25,421 nucleotides of DNA from Methylotenera_A sp031369365 (GTDB lineage Bacteria > Pseudomonadota > Gammaproteobacteria > Burkholderiales > Methylophilaceae), in assembly GCA_031369365.1 (NCBI GenBank), contig JANMOP010000052.1:1-25421 (forward strand), given 5' to 3'. The translations under genes were made by a program, and so were the position numbers. Shown one piece after another: positions 8,092 to 14,772 of this stretch. Numbering within the stretch: position 1 is the first letter of the stretch; every line of letters begins with the position of its first letter. Below the pieces are notes generated by a model, which had not been told where the DNA came from, made no database searches, and saw nothing but the letters and a program-made list of their open reading frames with translations.

Positions 8092-8170
8092 CCGTCATTC
8101 TGAGCGCAGAGAAGAATCCAGTATTACCTAACCAAACAACATGGATTCTTCGCTTTGCTCAGAATGACGG
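8092..8170. repeat. Palindromic intergenic repeat between fhcC and trhO
   Basis: Arms CCGTCATTCTGAGCGCAGAG and CGCTTTGCTCAGAATGACGG pair almost fully, with a ~25-nt loop. It is the same class as 3697-3782 and may end or stabilise the fhc transcript. Confidence 0.88.
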
Positions 8171-8246
8171 GGCAACTATTAGGACTTGTTTATCTAAACT
8201 GCCCGCAAGTGTTAAAATAGCGTTTTAGCTATAAGCTGTTTGTAAA

Positions 8247-9197
8247 ATGCCTCAATTAAAACCCAAAATCGAATCCAAATATCTCACTGCTGCGCTGTAT
8301 AAGTTTGTTAGCTTAGAAAACTGTACTGCCCTGCAGGCTAATATTCATGCGGCCTGTGTCGCACATCATGTAAAAGGCACGATTCTGTTGGCGCGCGAAG
8401 GCATTAACGGCACGATTGCGGGCTTGCCTGATAACATCCACAAACTGCTGCATTTTTTGCGTACCAATGCCGCGTTTGAAGGCAAATTTTCCAATTTAGA
8501 ACATAAAGAATCTTACGCCGATGAGCACCCGTTTTACCGCATGAAGGTAAAGCTGAAAAAAGAAATCGTCACCATGGGCGTGCCTAGCATAAACCCCAAC
8601 AACACTGTTGGCACTTATGTAAAACCCGAGGATTGGAACGCGCTAATTGCTGACCCAGACGTGATTTTGCTGGATACGCGTAACGATTACGAGGTGCATA
8701 TTGGCACGTTTAAAGGCGCGGTGAACCCTGAAACCACCACTTTTAGAGAGTTTCCCGAATACGTCGCGCAAAACCTAGATAAAGCCAAACACAAAAAAGT
8801 CGCCATGTTTTGCACGGGTGGCATTAGGTGCGAAAAAGCGTCTAGCTACATGTTAGAACAAGGTTTTGACGCCGTTTATCATCTGCAAGGTGGCATTTTA
8901 AAATACTTGGAAACCGTGCCAGAAAGTGAAAGCTTATGGCAAGGCGAATGCTTTGTGTTTGACCAACGCGTTGCGGTAAAGCATGGCTTAGAAGTCGGCG
9001 AGTTTGACCAATGCTACGCCTGCCGTATGCCACTTTCTCCCGCAGAGTTGAAATCGCCCCAATACACCGCTGGCATTAGTTGCCCGCATTGTTATAATTC
9101 ATTAACAGAAGACAAAAAGAAAAGCTTAACCGAGCGGCAGAAGCAAGTAATTTTGGCCAAGCAGCGCGGCAAAACACATATTGGCGAAAGCCATTAA
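8247..9197 (+). CDS. trhO: TrhO, tRNA uridine-34 hydroxylase (YceA-type rhodanese)
   Basis: Oxygen-dependent hydroxylase that forms 5-hydroxyuridine at tRNA position 34. The N-terminal acylphosphatase-like domain (residues ~10-100) contains REGINGTIAG. The rhodanese domain has the loop MFCTGGIRCEKAS with the active-site cysteine at C189. The C-terminal cysteine pairs (CYAC and CPHC, around residues 256-280) resemble a zinc site. The length of 316 residues is typical. It has its own upstream gap after the fhcC repeat and is probably a separate transcript. Confidence 0.95.
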   Translation: MPQLKPKIESKYLTAALYKFVSLENCTALQANIHAACVAHHVKGTILLAREGINGTIAGLPDNIHKLLHFLRTNAAFEGKFSNLEHKESYADEHPFYRMKVKLKKEIVTMGVPSINPNNTVGTYVKPEDWNALIADPDVILLDTRNDYEVHIGTFKGAVNPETTTFREFPEYVAQNLDKAKHKKVAMFCTGGIRCEKASSYMLEQGFDAVYHLQGGILKYLETVPESESLWQGECFVFDQRVAVKHGLEVGEFDQCYACRMPLSPAELKSPQYTAGISCPHCYNSLTEDKKKSLTERQKQVILAKQRGKTHIGESH

Positions 9198-9244
9198 TTC
9201 ATAGTTAACGCAAAACTAAAAAAATCGCATAGGGTCGCAGTGTT

Positions 9245-10105
9245 ATGCACTTAAAAAAATACCTGCTCGCTGCCCTGTTTTCATGTTTAATCATTAGTTG
9301 TAGTCTGGTTAAAACAGGCTATAACAATGCGCCAAAACTAGTCATTTGGTGGTTAAACGATTATTTTAGTTTTACCCAAGCGCAAAATTTAGCACTAAAA
9401 ACTAGTCTACAAAAGTTACATCAATGGCATCGCCAAAACCAGCTGCCAATCTACATAACGCTGCTGCAACAGATACAAAGCAGCATTAGTAACGAGCAAA
9501 TAAGCGCCAATGAAGTGTGTGAAACATTAGACACGATTAAGCTAAGTGTGCATGCGCTGCGAATTGAATCGATTCCCATTGTGATTGAAATGGCGCCTTT
9601 ATTGAGCGATAAACAAATGCAGCGGTTTGAGGCAAAAATAGGTGAGCGTGCCGAAAAATGGAAAAAAGAATGGTGGCCAGATAGCAAAGAAGATCAATTA
9701 AAAGTACGGCTAGAAAAAACCGAAGATTTTGCCGAAAAAATGTATGGTGGTTTAAATGATGCACAAATAGAACTGCTAAAACAAAGGCTTGAACAAGCAG
9801 ATATTAACCCAGCCATTAGTTACAAAGAGATACAACGGCGCAATGATGATGCGTTTAATATTTTAAACGCGCTACAAAATCAATCGTTAACTACCGATGA
9901 AAAAACCCAATTAGTAAAAGCTGGCTTTAATCGCATACAAAAAAGTCCGAATCAAGAGTATCAAATCTATGCTAATAATTTAACCAATCATACCTGCGAA
10001 ACCATAACAAATTTACATGCCAGCACCAATGCCCAGCAAAAACTGCACGCTAAAAACTGGCTGCAAGATTACATAAATTTAATCACTGCTTTACAAACAA
10101 AATAG
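9245..10105 (+). CDS. DUF6279 lipoprotein
   Basis: A 286-residue exported lipoprotein. A short basic N-terminus and hydrophobic stretch lead to the lipobox IISC, with the acylated cysteine at about residue 19. The mature part is helical and charged and begins LVKTGYNNAPKLVIWWLNDYF, which matches the start of DUF6279 proteins as I recall them. There is no known function. An aspartate is not evident at +2 after the cysteine (S follows), so outer-membrane sorting is expected. It is the last core gene before the island insertion. Confidence 0.85.
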   Translation: MHLKKYLLAALFSCLIISCSLVKTGYNNAPKLVIWWLNDYFSFTQAQNLALKTSLQKLHQWHRQNQLPIYITLLQQIQSSISNEQISANEVCETLDTIKLSVHALRIESIPIVIEMAPLLSDKQMQRFEAKIGERAEKWKKEWWPDSKEDQLKVRLEKTEDFAEKMYGGLNDAQIELLKQRLEQADINPAISYKEIQRRNDDAFNILNALQNQSLTTDEKTQLVKAGFNRIQKSPNQEYQIYANNLTNHTCETITNLHASTNAQQKLHAKNWLQDYINLITALQTK

Positions 10106-10118
10106 CTTTCAGTGATGG

Positions 10119-10141
10119 TAAAAAGCCAATAAAAAGTGGCT
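10119..10141 (-). terminator. Hairpin terminator, probably the original ssrA terminator
   Basis: On the minus strand AGCCA and TGGCT pair across 8 bases, followed directly by TTTTT. It would also help end the lipoprotein transcript from the other side. Its position just outside the distal island end, pointing away from ssrA, suggests it followed ssrA before the islands entered. Confidence 0.55.
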
Positions 10142-10153
10142 ACTTTATTAATT

Positions 10154-10174
10154 GGCTGGCGTCAATCCAACAAT
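10154..10174. other. Distal attachment site of island A
   Basis: GGCTGGCGTCAATCCAAC plus three further bases (AAT) is repeated exactly at 17467-17487. It resembles the ssrA T-arm on the plus strand (GCTGGCGGGAATCGAAC), matching 14 of 17 bases, as expected for an attachment repeat. Confidence 0.7.
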
Positions 10175-10222
10175 TATATTTAAGCCAATAGATAAGCCAT
10201 TCTATAAATTTCAAAAACAGAA

Positions 10223-10241
10223 CGTACCCACAAACGTACCC
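10223..10241. promoter_or_regulatory. Paired CGTACCC motifs at the distal end of island A (candidate integrase arm sites)
   Basis: CGTACCC occurs at 10223-10229 and 10235-10241, twelve bases apart. The 15-mer CGTACCCAATAAAAC at 10235 is found as an exact inverted copy at 17296-17310 next to the integrase gene. This is the pattern expected of arm-type binding sites. Confidence 0.55.
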
Positions 10242-10641
10242 AATAAAACATTAAATAATTTATTTATCGTGAATATGTAATTATCTTTTTACGCGTCGGT
10301 AAAATAACTTTTTTTTAAGATGTTTATAGTCGTAAATGATTCAATCGGTACTGATAAAACATGACCCTTAACTTTTAACCCACCCCTTACACTGCTTTTT
10401 TACCCCGCTTAGTGAATTGTGGTGGGCGTATTTAGTAACACAGTCGGTACTAGTCACTAGCGGCCTAGACATTTCAACGCCCCCACTCGTGGCTAATATA
10501 ACTAGCATCTATGCAATCTCATTTACAGCGTTACGTTAATCACGCGGTAATTGATTGATGTCTTTAAGTTGTTGCCTAAAGCCGCCTTTAAAAGCATTTC
10601 GTGAGGTTATGGCCTTGCCTTCAAGCGTTCGTGCGCCTGTG
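10242..10641. other. Gene-poor distal end of island A with a possible frameshifted gene tail
   Basis: No credible intact gene is visible. The stretch 10536-10641 on the minus strand stays open in a frame one base off the gene that ends at 10642, and would encode GARTLEGKAITSRNAFKGG and about 15 further residues. It looks like the lost C-terminus of that gene, but this is by-eye only. The remaining ~290 bases are AT-rich with nothing recognised. Confidence 0.35.
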
Positions 10642-11184
10642 CTATGTTGCCACGGCTGCCATTGCTTTATCAGTTGCGCTTGTCGTTGCCGTTCTGCTGC
10701 TGTCCAGTGTCGCATTATTCATCTCACTTAATAGTTCGTTTGGTTGATTTTCAATTGCTTGCGCGGGTGCGCGTACTGGTGTATTAATATCACTAGCATT
10801 TTGATTATTATTAATTTGCTGGTGACCATTGGCGATATTGGCCTGTTTTACAAAAGTGGCTTGCTTAGGGTATTTCAACTCTACTAAGGCTTGAATTGTG
10901 GCGCGGCTTTGCGCTTGTGCTTTCAAAGCTAGGATCATAAAAGCCGTGTATTGATTTAACTGCGTTTTACTGGTTGCTTGCCGCCCTAGGCTTACAAACA
11001 TGGTTTGCAGCGCTTGCGCTTGGCCAATTAACATAGCTTCTATCGGTTTCATGTCGCCATCTTGAATGGTGCTTATTTTGTCGCGCAACGCACTAGCCAC
11101 ATCGGCTATTTCAGGTTTAGGCAAAATTGCGCTAGTAAAGCTATCCGCTAATATCGCACTCATGGTCGCAGGCGATAAACTCAC
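10642..11184 (-). CDS. Conserved island protein of unknown function
   Basis: A 180-residue protein. The central helical part (MKPIEAMLIGQAQALQTMFV and LKAQAQSRATIQALVELKYP, residues ~45-105) and the following FVKQANIANGHQQINN stretch recall a hypothetical protein common in proteobacterial islands and plasmids, but I know of no assigned function. The C-terminal third is low-complexity and rich in N, A and T. The frame opens with GTG; an ATG eight codons in (11163) is an alternative. It ends at TAG in MAAVAT, after which another frame remains coding-like, so it may be truncated by a frameshift. It is the last gene of island A. Confidence 0.6.
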   Translation of the reverse strand: MSLSPATMSAILADSFTSAILPKPEIADVASALRDKISTIQDGDMKPIEAMLIGQAQALQTMFVSLGRQATSKTQLNQYTAFMILALKAQAQSRATIQALVELKYPKQATFVKQANIANGHQQINNNQNASDINTPVRAPAQAIENQPNELLSEMNNATLDSSRTATTSATDKAMAAVAT

Positions 11185-11208
11185 TTTTGTGTAATGCTCA
11201 CTATCAGC

Positions 11209-11289
11209 TTATTTTGCTAGTGCGTCTTTTTCAGCCTTCGTGCTTTTTGTCACTGCTTTGTTTGTCATGTTGTTGGTTTCATCTTTCAT
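11209..11289 (-). CDS. Possible 26-residue small protein
   Basis: An ATG-to-TAA frame encodes a very charged peptide starting MKDETNNMTNKAVTKSTKAE. It lies in the 268-bp gap between two island genes on the same strand. The ribosome site is poor, so it may be chance. Confidence 0.25.
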   Translation of the reverse strand: MKDETNNMTNKAVTKSTKAEKDALAK

Positions 11290-11325
11290 AAAATAACCAT
11301 AGGTATTGGTAACTATAGAAGGTGC

Positions 11326-11455
11326 GTAAAATTTACCGTTAGTGAACACTTAAAAACACGCCAATAGTGGTATTTTTTACGGTAATTAATCGTTAAATTC
11401 GTGCTTAATTAAGTAAAATTTACAGCTGTAGTGCGCTGCCTTAGGTAAATTTTAC
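11326..11455. promoter_or_regulatory. Three copies of the near-palindrome GTAAAATTTAC
   Basis: GTAAAATTTAC occurs at 11326-11336 and 11413-11423, and its reverse complement at 11445-11455. They cluster in the gap downstream of the 153-residue DNA-binding protein, the last one overlapping its stop codon. This pattern suits an operator bound by a dimeric regulator. A related TAAAATTTAC is at ~22907 in island B ahead of its leader RNA. Confidence 0.4.
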
Positions 11456-11913
11456 CCATTAGCTACTAATTTTATCGGTGGCAACCTTTCTAATAGTTTG
11501 TAAGCATTTAGCTGGTGGCCACGTGCTGTTATATCTAACTTGTCATTCTCATTAAGTGGCAACCAAGTCACCGCGTATAAGTTGCATAGGTTTGGTAAAT
11601 GGCCTTGCCGTGTTTTGGTAATTAACTTGGCCTTTTCTAACTCACTAGCCGCTTTGCGAATGGTTTTGTCGCTGCGCCACCCGCGTGCGCTTAATATTTT
11701 AAAAGCGGTGGTTAAATCGCCGTTATTCACAATGCCTTGCTTTTTATTGCCACGCAATTGCGTTGCTAAATCCACTAACAACGCCTTTGCACTTATTGAA
11801 AGGCTGGCATAAGCCGCACCGTGAAAAGCCTCTAAAGGCAACCAAATACGCGCACCTTGCAATTGAAAAGCATCTGTTTTGCTAGTTGCGCGTTTTGCCC
11901 TATCCATGCCCAT
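11452..11913 (-). CDS. Winged-helix-like DNA-binding protein, possible replication initiator fragment
   Basis: A 153-residue protein. Residues ~30-115 (LPLEAFHGAAYASLSISAKA, then DLTTAFKILSARGWRSDKTIRKAASELEKAKLITKTRQG) read as a winged helix-turn-helix with a recognition helix around SDKTIRKAASEL and a basic wing. Such domains occur in plasmid RepA-type proteins and in island regulators, and I cannot separate the two. ATG at 11913 is three bases after the stop of the 46-residue gene, so it belongs to one operon with the AlpA gene. No catalytic motif is present. Confidence 0.65.
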   Translation of the reverse strand: MGMDRAKRATSKTDAFQLQGARIWLPLEAFHGAAYASLSISAKALLVDLATQLRGNKKQGIVNNGDLTTAFKILSARGWRSDKTIRKAASELEKAKLITKTRQGHLPNLCNLYAVTWLPLNENDKLDITARGHQLNAYKLLERLPPIKLVANG

Positions 11914-11916
11914 TAA

Positions 11917-12057
11917 TCAGCTAACAATCTGCGATAAAAAGTTGATCACGCCCATTAGCTCGGTTTCGCTCATATAGGCTAAATCAGGGGCGATTGCGTG
12001 GCTGTTAGCCTTTACACAAAGTGAATAAGCACGATTAAAAAGATAAGCGTAACTCAT
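11917..12057 (-). CDS. 46-residue island protein, translationally coupled
   Basis: ATG overlaps the stop of the upstream HTH gene (ATGA at 12054-12057), and its own stop lies three bases ahead of the next ATG. That tight packing supports a real gene. The product begins MSYAYLFNRAYSLCVKANSH and contains APDLAYMSETELMGVINFL. No domain is recognised. The SETEL/FL helix suggests a small all-alpha protein. Confidence 0.6.
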   Translation of the reverse strand: MSYAYLFNRAYSLCVKANSHAIAPDLAYMSETELMGVINFLSQIVS

Positions 12058-12404
12058 AGCATAACCTCACCTTTTTTAATCAATGCTACAGGCGGTGAAT
12101 GGCGTAAAACATACTTAGCCACGCCTTTATGGCTAATGTTATCGGGCGTGGTTTGGGTTACGCGCACGGTGGCTATTTCAAAACCCATATTGCGAAGTTC
12201 TTTGATACGCGCAGCTGGCATCATTACACCGTATGTATGACGTAAATCAATGGTGCTTTGTGGGCTTATTGCCAATACGCGTAAACAGATTGCGTGTTGA
12301 TTATTGATAGTTGTATCATGTGGGTTGAGTGGTTTGGTTTGCTCACTAGGGGCGGTGTCAGAAACCGCCCCTTTCTTTTGCTTGTCATCATTAAAGTTTT
12401 TCAT
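12054..12404 (-). CDS. Helix-turn-helix protein (HTH_39 type)
   Basis: A 116-residue protein with a disordered polar N-terminus (to about residue 38), then a helix-turn-helix of the kind found in phage and island proteins: ICLRVLAISPQSTIDLRHTYGVMMPAARIKELRNMGFEIATVRV, followed by a short C-terminal strand (KGVAKYVLRHSP). The motif HTYGVMMPAARIKELR is the recognition helix region typical of PF14090, from memory. It starts three bases after the AlpA gene and overlaps the next by ATGA. It probably helps regulate or prime excision or replication of the island. Confidence 0.75.
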   Translation of the reverse strand: MKNFNDDKQKKGAVSDTAPSEQTKPLNPHDTTINNQHAICLRVLAISPQSTIDLRHTYGVMMPAARIKELRNMGFEIATVRVTQTTPDNISHKGVAKYVLRHSPPVALIKKGEVML

Positions 12405-12407
12405 GAT

Positions 12408-12596
12408 TTACGCCTCAACTTTCGCAGTTTGTGCGTCAATCCATGCGTCGATTTCGCTATCTAAAAAAGCAACGGCTCGGTCACCAATCTTGTAAGGTTT
12501 TGGGAATTTACCTTCACTAATGGCTTTATATATTGCGCTGCGACTGCGCGCCGTCCGTTTACATACTGCGGGTATTTTTGAAAATCGTTTTTCCAT
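12408..12596 (-). CDS. AlpA-family regulator
   Basis: A 62-residue MerR-like winged-helix protein. KIPAVCKRTARSRSAIYKAI contains the helix-turn-helix, and EGKFPKPYKIGDRAVAFLDSEIDAWI is the typical AlpA wing and helix. AlpA in E. coli activates the neighbouring integrase gene slpA and so prophage excision; P4-type islands commonly encode relatives. It heads a four-gene run packed within three bases. A 100-bp gap with palindromes lies upstream. Confidence 0.9.
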   Translation of the reverse strand: MEKRFSKIPAVCKRTARSRSAIYKAISEGKFPKPYKIGDRAVAFLDSEIDAWIDAQTAKVEA

Positions 12597-12696
12597 GTTA
12601 GTGCCTTAATTACCTAGGAATTACTAGGATGTAAGCACCTTATCAAAAACGATTTTTGTTAAATCCTAATTAGAATTTACGCCATGCTAATTAGCA
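12597..12696. promoter_or_regulatory. AlpA upstream region with palindromes
   Basis: This gap contains the near-palindrome CAAAAACGATTTTTG (~12644) and ends in the perfect 14-bp palindrome ATGCTAATTAGCAT (12684-12697), which touches the stop of the upstream gene. These are candidate operators for the AlpA transcript. No clear -35/-10 pair is called. Confidence 0.4.
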
Positions 12697-13275
12697 TCAA
12701 TCCTTTTCTTTACTATCAAGGGCGTGGGCTTTTGAAATGTAATCAGCTATGGTTTGTTGACTAATATTTATTTCGGTAGCGTCAATAATTAACTTAGCAG
12801 ATTCATAAGGCTTATTATAATTAAAGCCTACAATGTTGCCAGCAAGCGCAAAAATCAAACGCAGATAATTATTTTCGGTACGTGTGCTTAATGGCTTTTC
12901 AGCTACTGGCTTAATAGCTTCGTCTTCTTTTGAAGCCAATGCCGCAAGCTCGGGCGGTATATCCCAATTAACCGATAAAGCCCACTTTGCAAATTTTGGA
13001 ATATTTATGACATACTGACGTTCACCTTGATGATAACTTTCGGGGTGAAATATGTCATTTGCTTCATAACCAATATTAGCATTAATGATTTCAACTCGGG
13101 CTTCAAGTTCTACTACTCTATCATTAAACGCATGTTCCTCTTTAGATAAATATCTATCACTATTTGCTGCGATTTCCTTTTCTGGACTCATGTCTAATGA
13201 CAAAGCGGCTACCTTCCATATCACTGCATTAGGTATTAATTTCCATTTATCCCAATTTGGCTTATTGTCATTCAT
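12697..13275 (-). CDS. First gene after the island A leader RNA, function unknown
   Basis: A 192-residue protein beginning MNDNKPNWDKWKLIPNAVIW. An upstream in-frame extension to 13341 reads through the hairpin RNA and is rejected, because AGGGG sits four bases before the ATG at 13275. The N-terminal WDKWK..PNAVIWKVAALSLDMSPE and a middle IPKFAKWALSVNWDIPPELAAL give a W-rich pattern seen in a widespread family of island proteins of unknown function. The C-terminal part (TENNYLRLIFALAGNIVGFN ... INISQQTIADYI) looks like a helical or HTH-like domain. It is likely controlled by the leader RNA directly upstream. Confidence 0.7.
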   Translation of the reverse strand: MNDNKPNWDKWKLIPNAVIWKVAALSLDMSPEKEIAANSDRYLSKEEHAFNDRVVELEARVEIINANIGYEANDIFHPESYHQGERQYVINIPKFAKWALSVNWDIPPELAALASKEDEAIKPVAEKPLSTRTENNYLRLIFALAGNIVGFNYNKPYESAKLIIDATEINISQQTIADYISKAHALDSKEKD

Positions 13276-13305
13276 AACGCCCCTTTGCGTTACCCTAATT
13301 AAGAA

Positions 13306-13370
13306 GCCACACCTGCCGCATAGGGTTTGAGGTGTTCGCACGGGGTAATTATGCCCGCGCTAGGTGTGGC
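13306..13370 (-). ncRNA. C4/CI-like structured leader RNA, island A copy
   Basis: On the minus strand a 9-bp outer stem (GCCACACCT with AGGTGTGGC) encloses a 23-nt inner hairpin, GCGCGGG/CCCGTGC, with loop CATAATTA. The same two-helix design occurs at 22806-22873 with base changes that keep pairing. The hairpin segment at 13337-13353 is complementary, with small bulges, to the ribosome site and start of the gene at 13275 (region 13273-13289). Antisense RNAs C4 (phages P1, P7) and CI (P4) have this kind of structure and act on leaders in cis or trans. The match to that family is from memory. Confidence 0.6.
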
Positions 13371-13381
13371 AAACTGTTTGC
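13345..13381. repeat. 37-bp direct repeat, full leader copy side
   Basis: This stretch matches 14047-14083 at 36 of 37 bases. It covers the 5' part of the leader RNA and ends in the palindrome GCAAACTGTTTGC (13369-13381), a candidate operator for the leader promoter. Between the two copies lies the higBA locus. Confidence 0.85.
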
Positions 13382-13384
13382 GTA

Positions 13385-13690
13385 TTAAGCCGCTACTCGT
13401 TCAATTTGTGCATAGGCTTTGGCGTTGGTTTGCTGTAGCTGCCAAATATCAAGCGTTTGTTGCATGTTTAGCCAGCTTTGTGGCGTGGTGTTGGTAAACT
13501 TGGCAATGCGTATGGCCATGTCGGCGGTTATTGGTCTTTTTTCGTGCAAAATCTCTGAAATAGTGCGGCGCGATACGCCTAGTTTAACGGCAAGCTCACC
13601 CTGCGTAATATTTAGCGCAGGCAACATATCCTCGCGCAGTATTGCGCCGCCGTGGGTGGGTTTTCTGTTTTTATCTCTTAGTGATTCCAT
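13385..13690 (-). CDS. higA: HigA-family antitoxin (XRE)
   Basis: A 101-residue antitoxin with the HigA signature PTHGGAILREDMLPALNITQGELAVKLGVSRRTISEILHEKRPIT, a helix-turn-helix across residues ~28-52, and TPQSWLNMQQTLDIW near 75-90. Its ATG overlaps the stop of the toxin gene by one base (TAATG), the normal toxin-first higBA order. It should bind HigB and repress the shared promoter. Because the toxin gene is frameshifted, the antitoxin may now be a solo regulator. Confidence 0.93.
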   Translation of the reverse strand: MESLRDKNRKPTHGGAILREDMLPALNITQGELAVKLGVSRRTISEILHEKRPITADMAIRIAKFTNTTPQSWLNMQQTLDIWQLQQTNAKAYAQIERVAA

Positions 13691-13969
13691 TAGTGATAAT
13701 CCTCTAAATTGACGATGTGAGCATCGCCATTTTCAAACCTAAAAGTAATGCGCCAATTGCCTGTAATACGCACGCTGTAAATGCCTTTTTTATCGCCCGT
13801 AAGCGCATGAAAATAAAAGCCTGCAATGTTCATATCGTTTGCATCGGTTGCGCTGTCTAGCCTATCTAACACGCGGTTAATGCGTTCGCCATATTGCGCG
13901 TTAATGCCGCTTTTATCGCCTTTAGTAAAAAAACCGCTCTAAACCTTTATGCGCGAAGCTTTTAATCAT
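13690..13969 (-). pseudogene. higB: higB toxin gene with a frameshift in a T-run
   Basis: The N-terminus MIKSFAHKGLERFF is in one frame and the remainder (TKGDKSGINAQYGERINRVLDRLDSA ... WRITFRFENGDAHIVNLEDYH) is in another. The two join at seven A's on the plus strand (13927-13933); six would restore a normal ~92-residue HigB, a ribosome-dependent mRNA endonuclease of the RelE fold. The C-terminal part is intact. A one-base insertion or a sequencing error in the homopolymer are both possible, so inactivation is likely but not certain. Confidence 0.85.
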
Positions 13970-14046
13970 TGATTAATTTTGTTAAGTTGAATTATTGTAA
14001 CTTATAAAGTTACAGAATGATAGTGTGATTTTGACACTTTCGTTGA

Positions 14047-14083
14047 GTAATTAAGCCCGCGCTAGGTGTGGCAAACTGTTTGC
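14047..14083. repeat. Truncated leader-RNA copy (37-bp direct repeat)
   Basis: It is identical to 13345-13381 except one base and stops exactly before the CCCC of the inner hairpin, so it cannot fold as the full RNA. It ends in GCAAACTGTTTGC, whose last base is the first of the PIN remnant's stop codon. Confidence 0.85.
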
Positions 14084-14244
14084 TAAATTGCCAGCACTTC
14101 AAAACCCAATTGTTTTGCACTGGCGGCTTGCGCCATATCTAGCGTTACAAACTGCTTGATAGCACATTCAATGGCTACGTTTAAATGCAGTGTGTCACCC
14201 GCACGGGTGTTGGTTTGCGTTGTAACTTGGATTTTTTGAAGCAT
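14083..14244 (-). pseudogene. C-terminal remnant of a PIN-domain (VapC-like) toxin
   Basis: The 53-residue frame holds TRAGDTLHLNVAIECAIKQF and TLDMAQAASAKQLGFEVLAI. This is the distal half of a PIN ribonuclease, including the A-G-D-x-L-H-L and T-x-D acidic motifs. The first half, with the initial catalytic aspartate, is missing. Its ATG overlaps the stop of the upstream gene (ATGA), so a deletion has fused the remnant to the antitoxin end. It cannot be an active nuclease. Confidence 0.75.
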
Positions 14245-14441
14245 CAATAACGCTCATTCTTACGCATCATCTCAATCACTAAATCGGTTTTAGGTTGCTT
14301 ATTGTTGTTTAGGCTTTGCACAAACGCAACTCTATCAAAAATAACCGCACCCGCTGCATCACGCTTTACCAGCTTTAACTTGCCGCTATCAATATCAGCC
14401 TGCGTAATTGGCACATCGCCTAGGTTATTAGGTTTTTTCAT
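14244..14441 (-). CDS. Small protein, possible antitoxin of the lost PIN toxin
   Basis: The ATG at 14441 gives 65 residues starting MKKPNNLGDVPITQADIDSG. An upstream GTG at 14489 would extend into the neighbouring antitoxin gene and is less likely. No ribosome site is obvious for either. The chain contains KLVKRDAAGAVIFDRVAFVQ and ends MMRKNERY. Position directly ahead of a PIN remnant suggests an antitoxin, but no known antitoxin fold is recognised. Confidence 0.5.
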   Translation of the reverse strand: MKKPNNLGDVPITQADIDSGKLKLVKRDAAGAVIFDRVAFVQSLNNNKQPKTDLVIEMMRKNERY

Positions 14442-14457
14442 GTTGTATTTTTGCTTA

Positions 14458-14763
14458 TTAAGCGGCTTTTTGCAGTTGTTGCACTTCACTAATAATTTTT
14501 TGGCTTAGGGTTTTTTCTGCTATTTTTAAGTCGTAAGTGCTTTGCAGGTTCATCCAAAATTGCGCGGTGGTGTCAAAGTAACGGGCTAGGCGCATGGCGG
14601 TATCTACCGTAACAGCGCGTTTTTCTCGCACTACATCATTAATACGCGGGGCTGGCACGCGCAAGCTCATGGCCAGCGCATGTGGCGTGATGCCTAGTGG
14701 GGCTAAAAATTCTTCACGCAATATTTCACCTGCGTGTATTGGGCGTAATTTATTGGTCGTCAT
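14458..14763 (-). CDS. higA: Second HigA-family antitoxin, without adjacent toxin
   Basis: A 101-residue XRE protein: LRPIHAGEILREEFLAPLGITPHALAMSLRVPAPRINDVVREKRAVT, with the helix-turn-helix around 30-52 and TTAQFWMNLQSTYDLKIAE near 70-88. It is clearly different from the HigA at 13385-13690. The gene upstream is brnA, and no HigB-like frame touches it. It is therefore an orphan antitoxin, perhaps an anti-addiction or regulatory protein. Confidence 0.9.
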   Translation of the reverse strand: MTTNKLRPIHAGEILREEFLAPLGITPHALAMSLRVPAPRINDVVREKRAVTVDTAMRLARYFDTTAQFWMNLQSTYDLKIAEKTLSQKIISEVQQLQKAA

Positions 14764-14772
14764 GTTTAAACC

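Noticed and set aside
13276..13341. N-terminal extension giving a 214-residue protein starting MRTPQTLCGRCGFLIR
   Set aside because: It is read from the leader RNA hairpin and lacks a ribosome site; the ATG at 13275 has AGGGG directly ahead.
13927..13933. Programmed frameshifting at the seven-base run in higB
   Set aside because: No stimulatory structure or internal ribosome site was found, and a one-base insertion or sequencing error is simpler; higB expression by slippage cannot be excluded from sequence alone.
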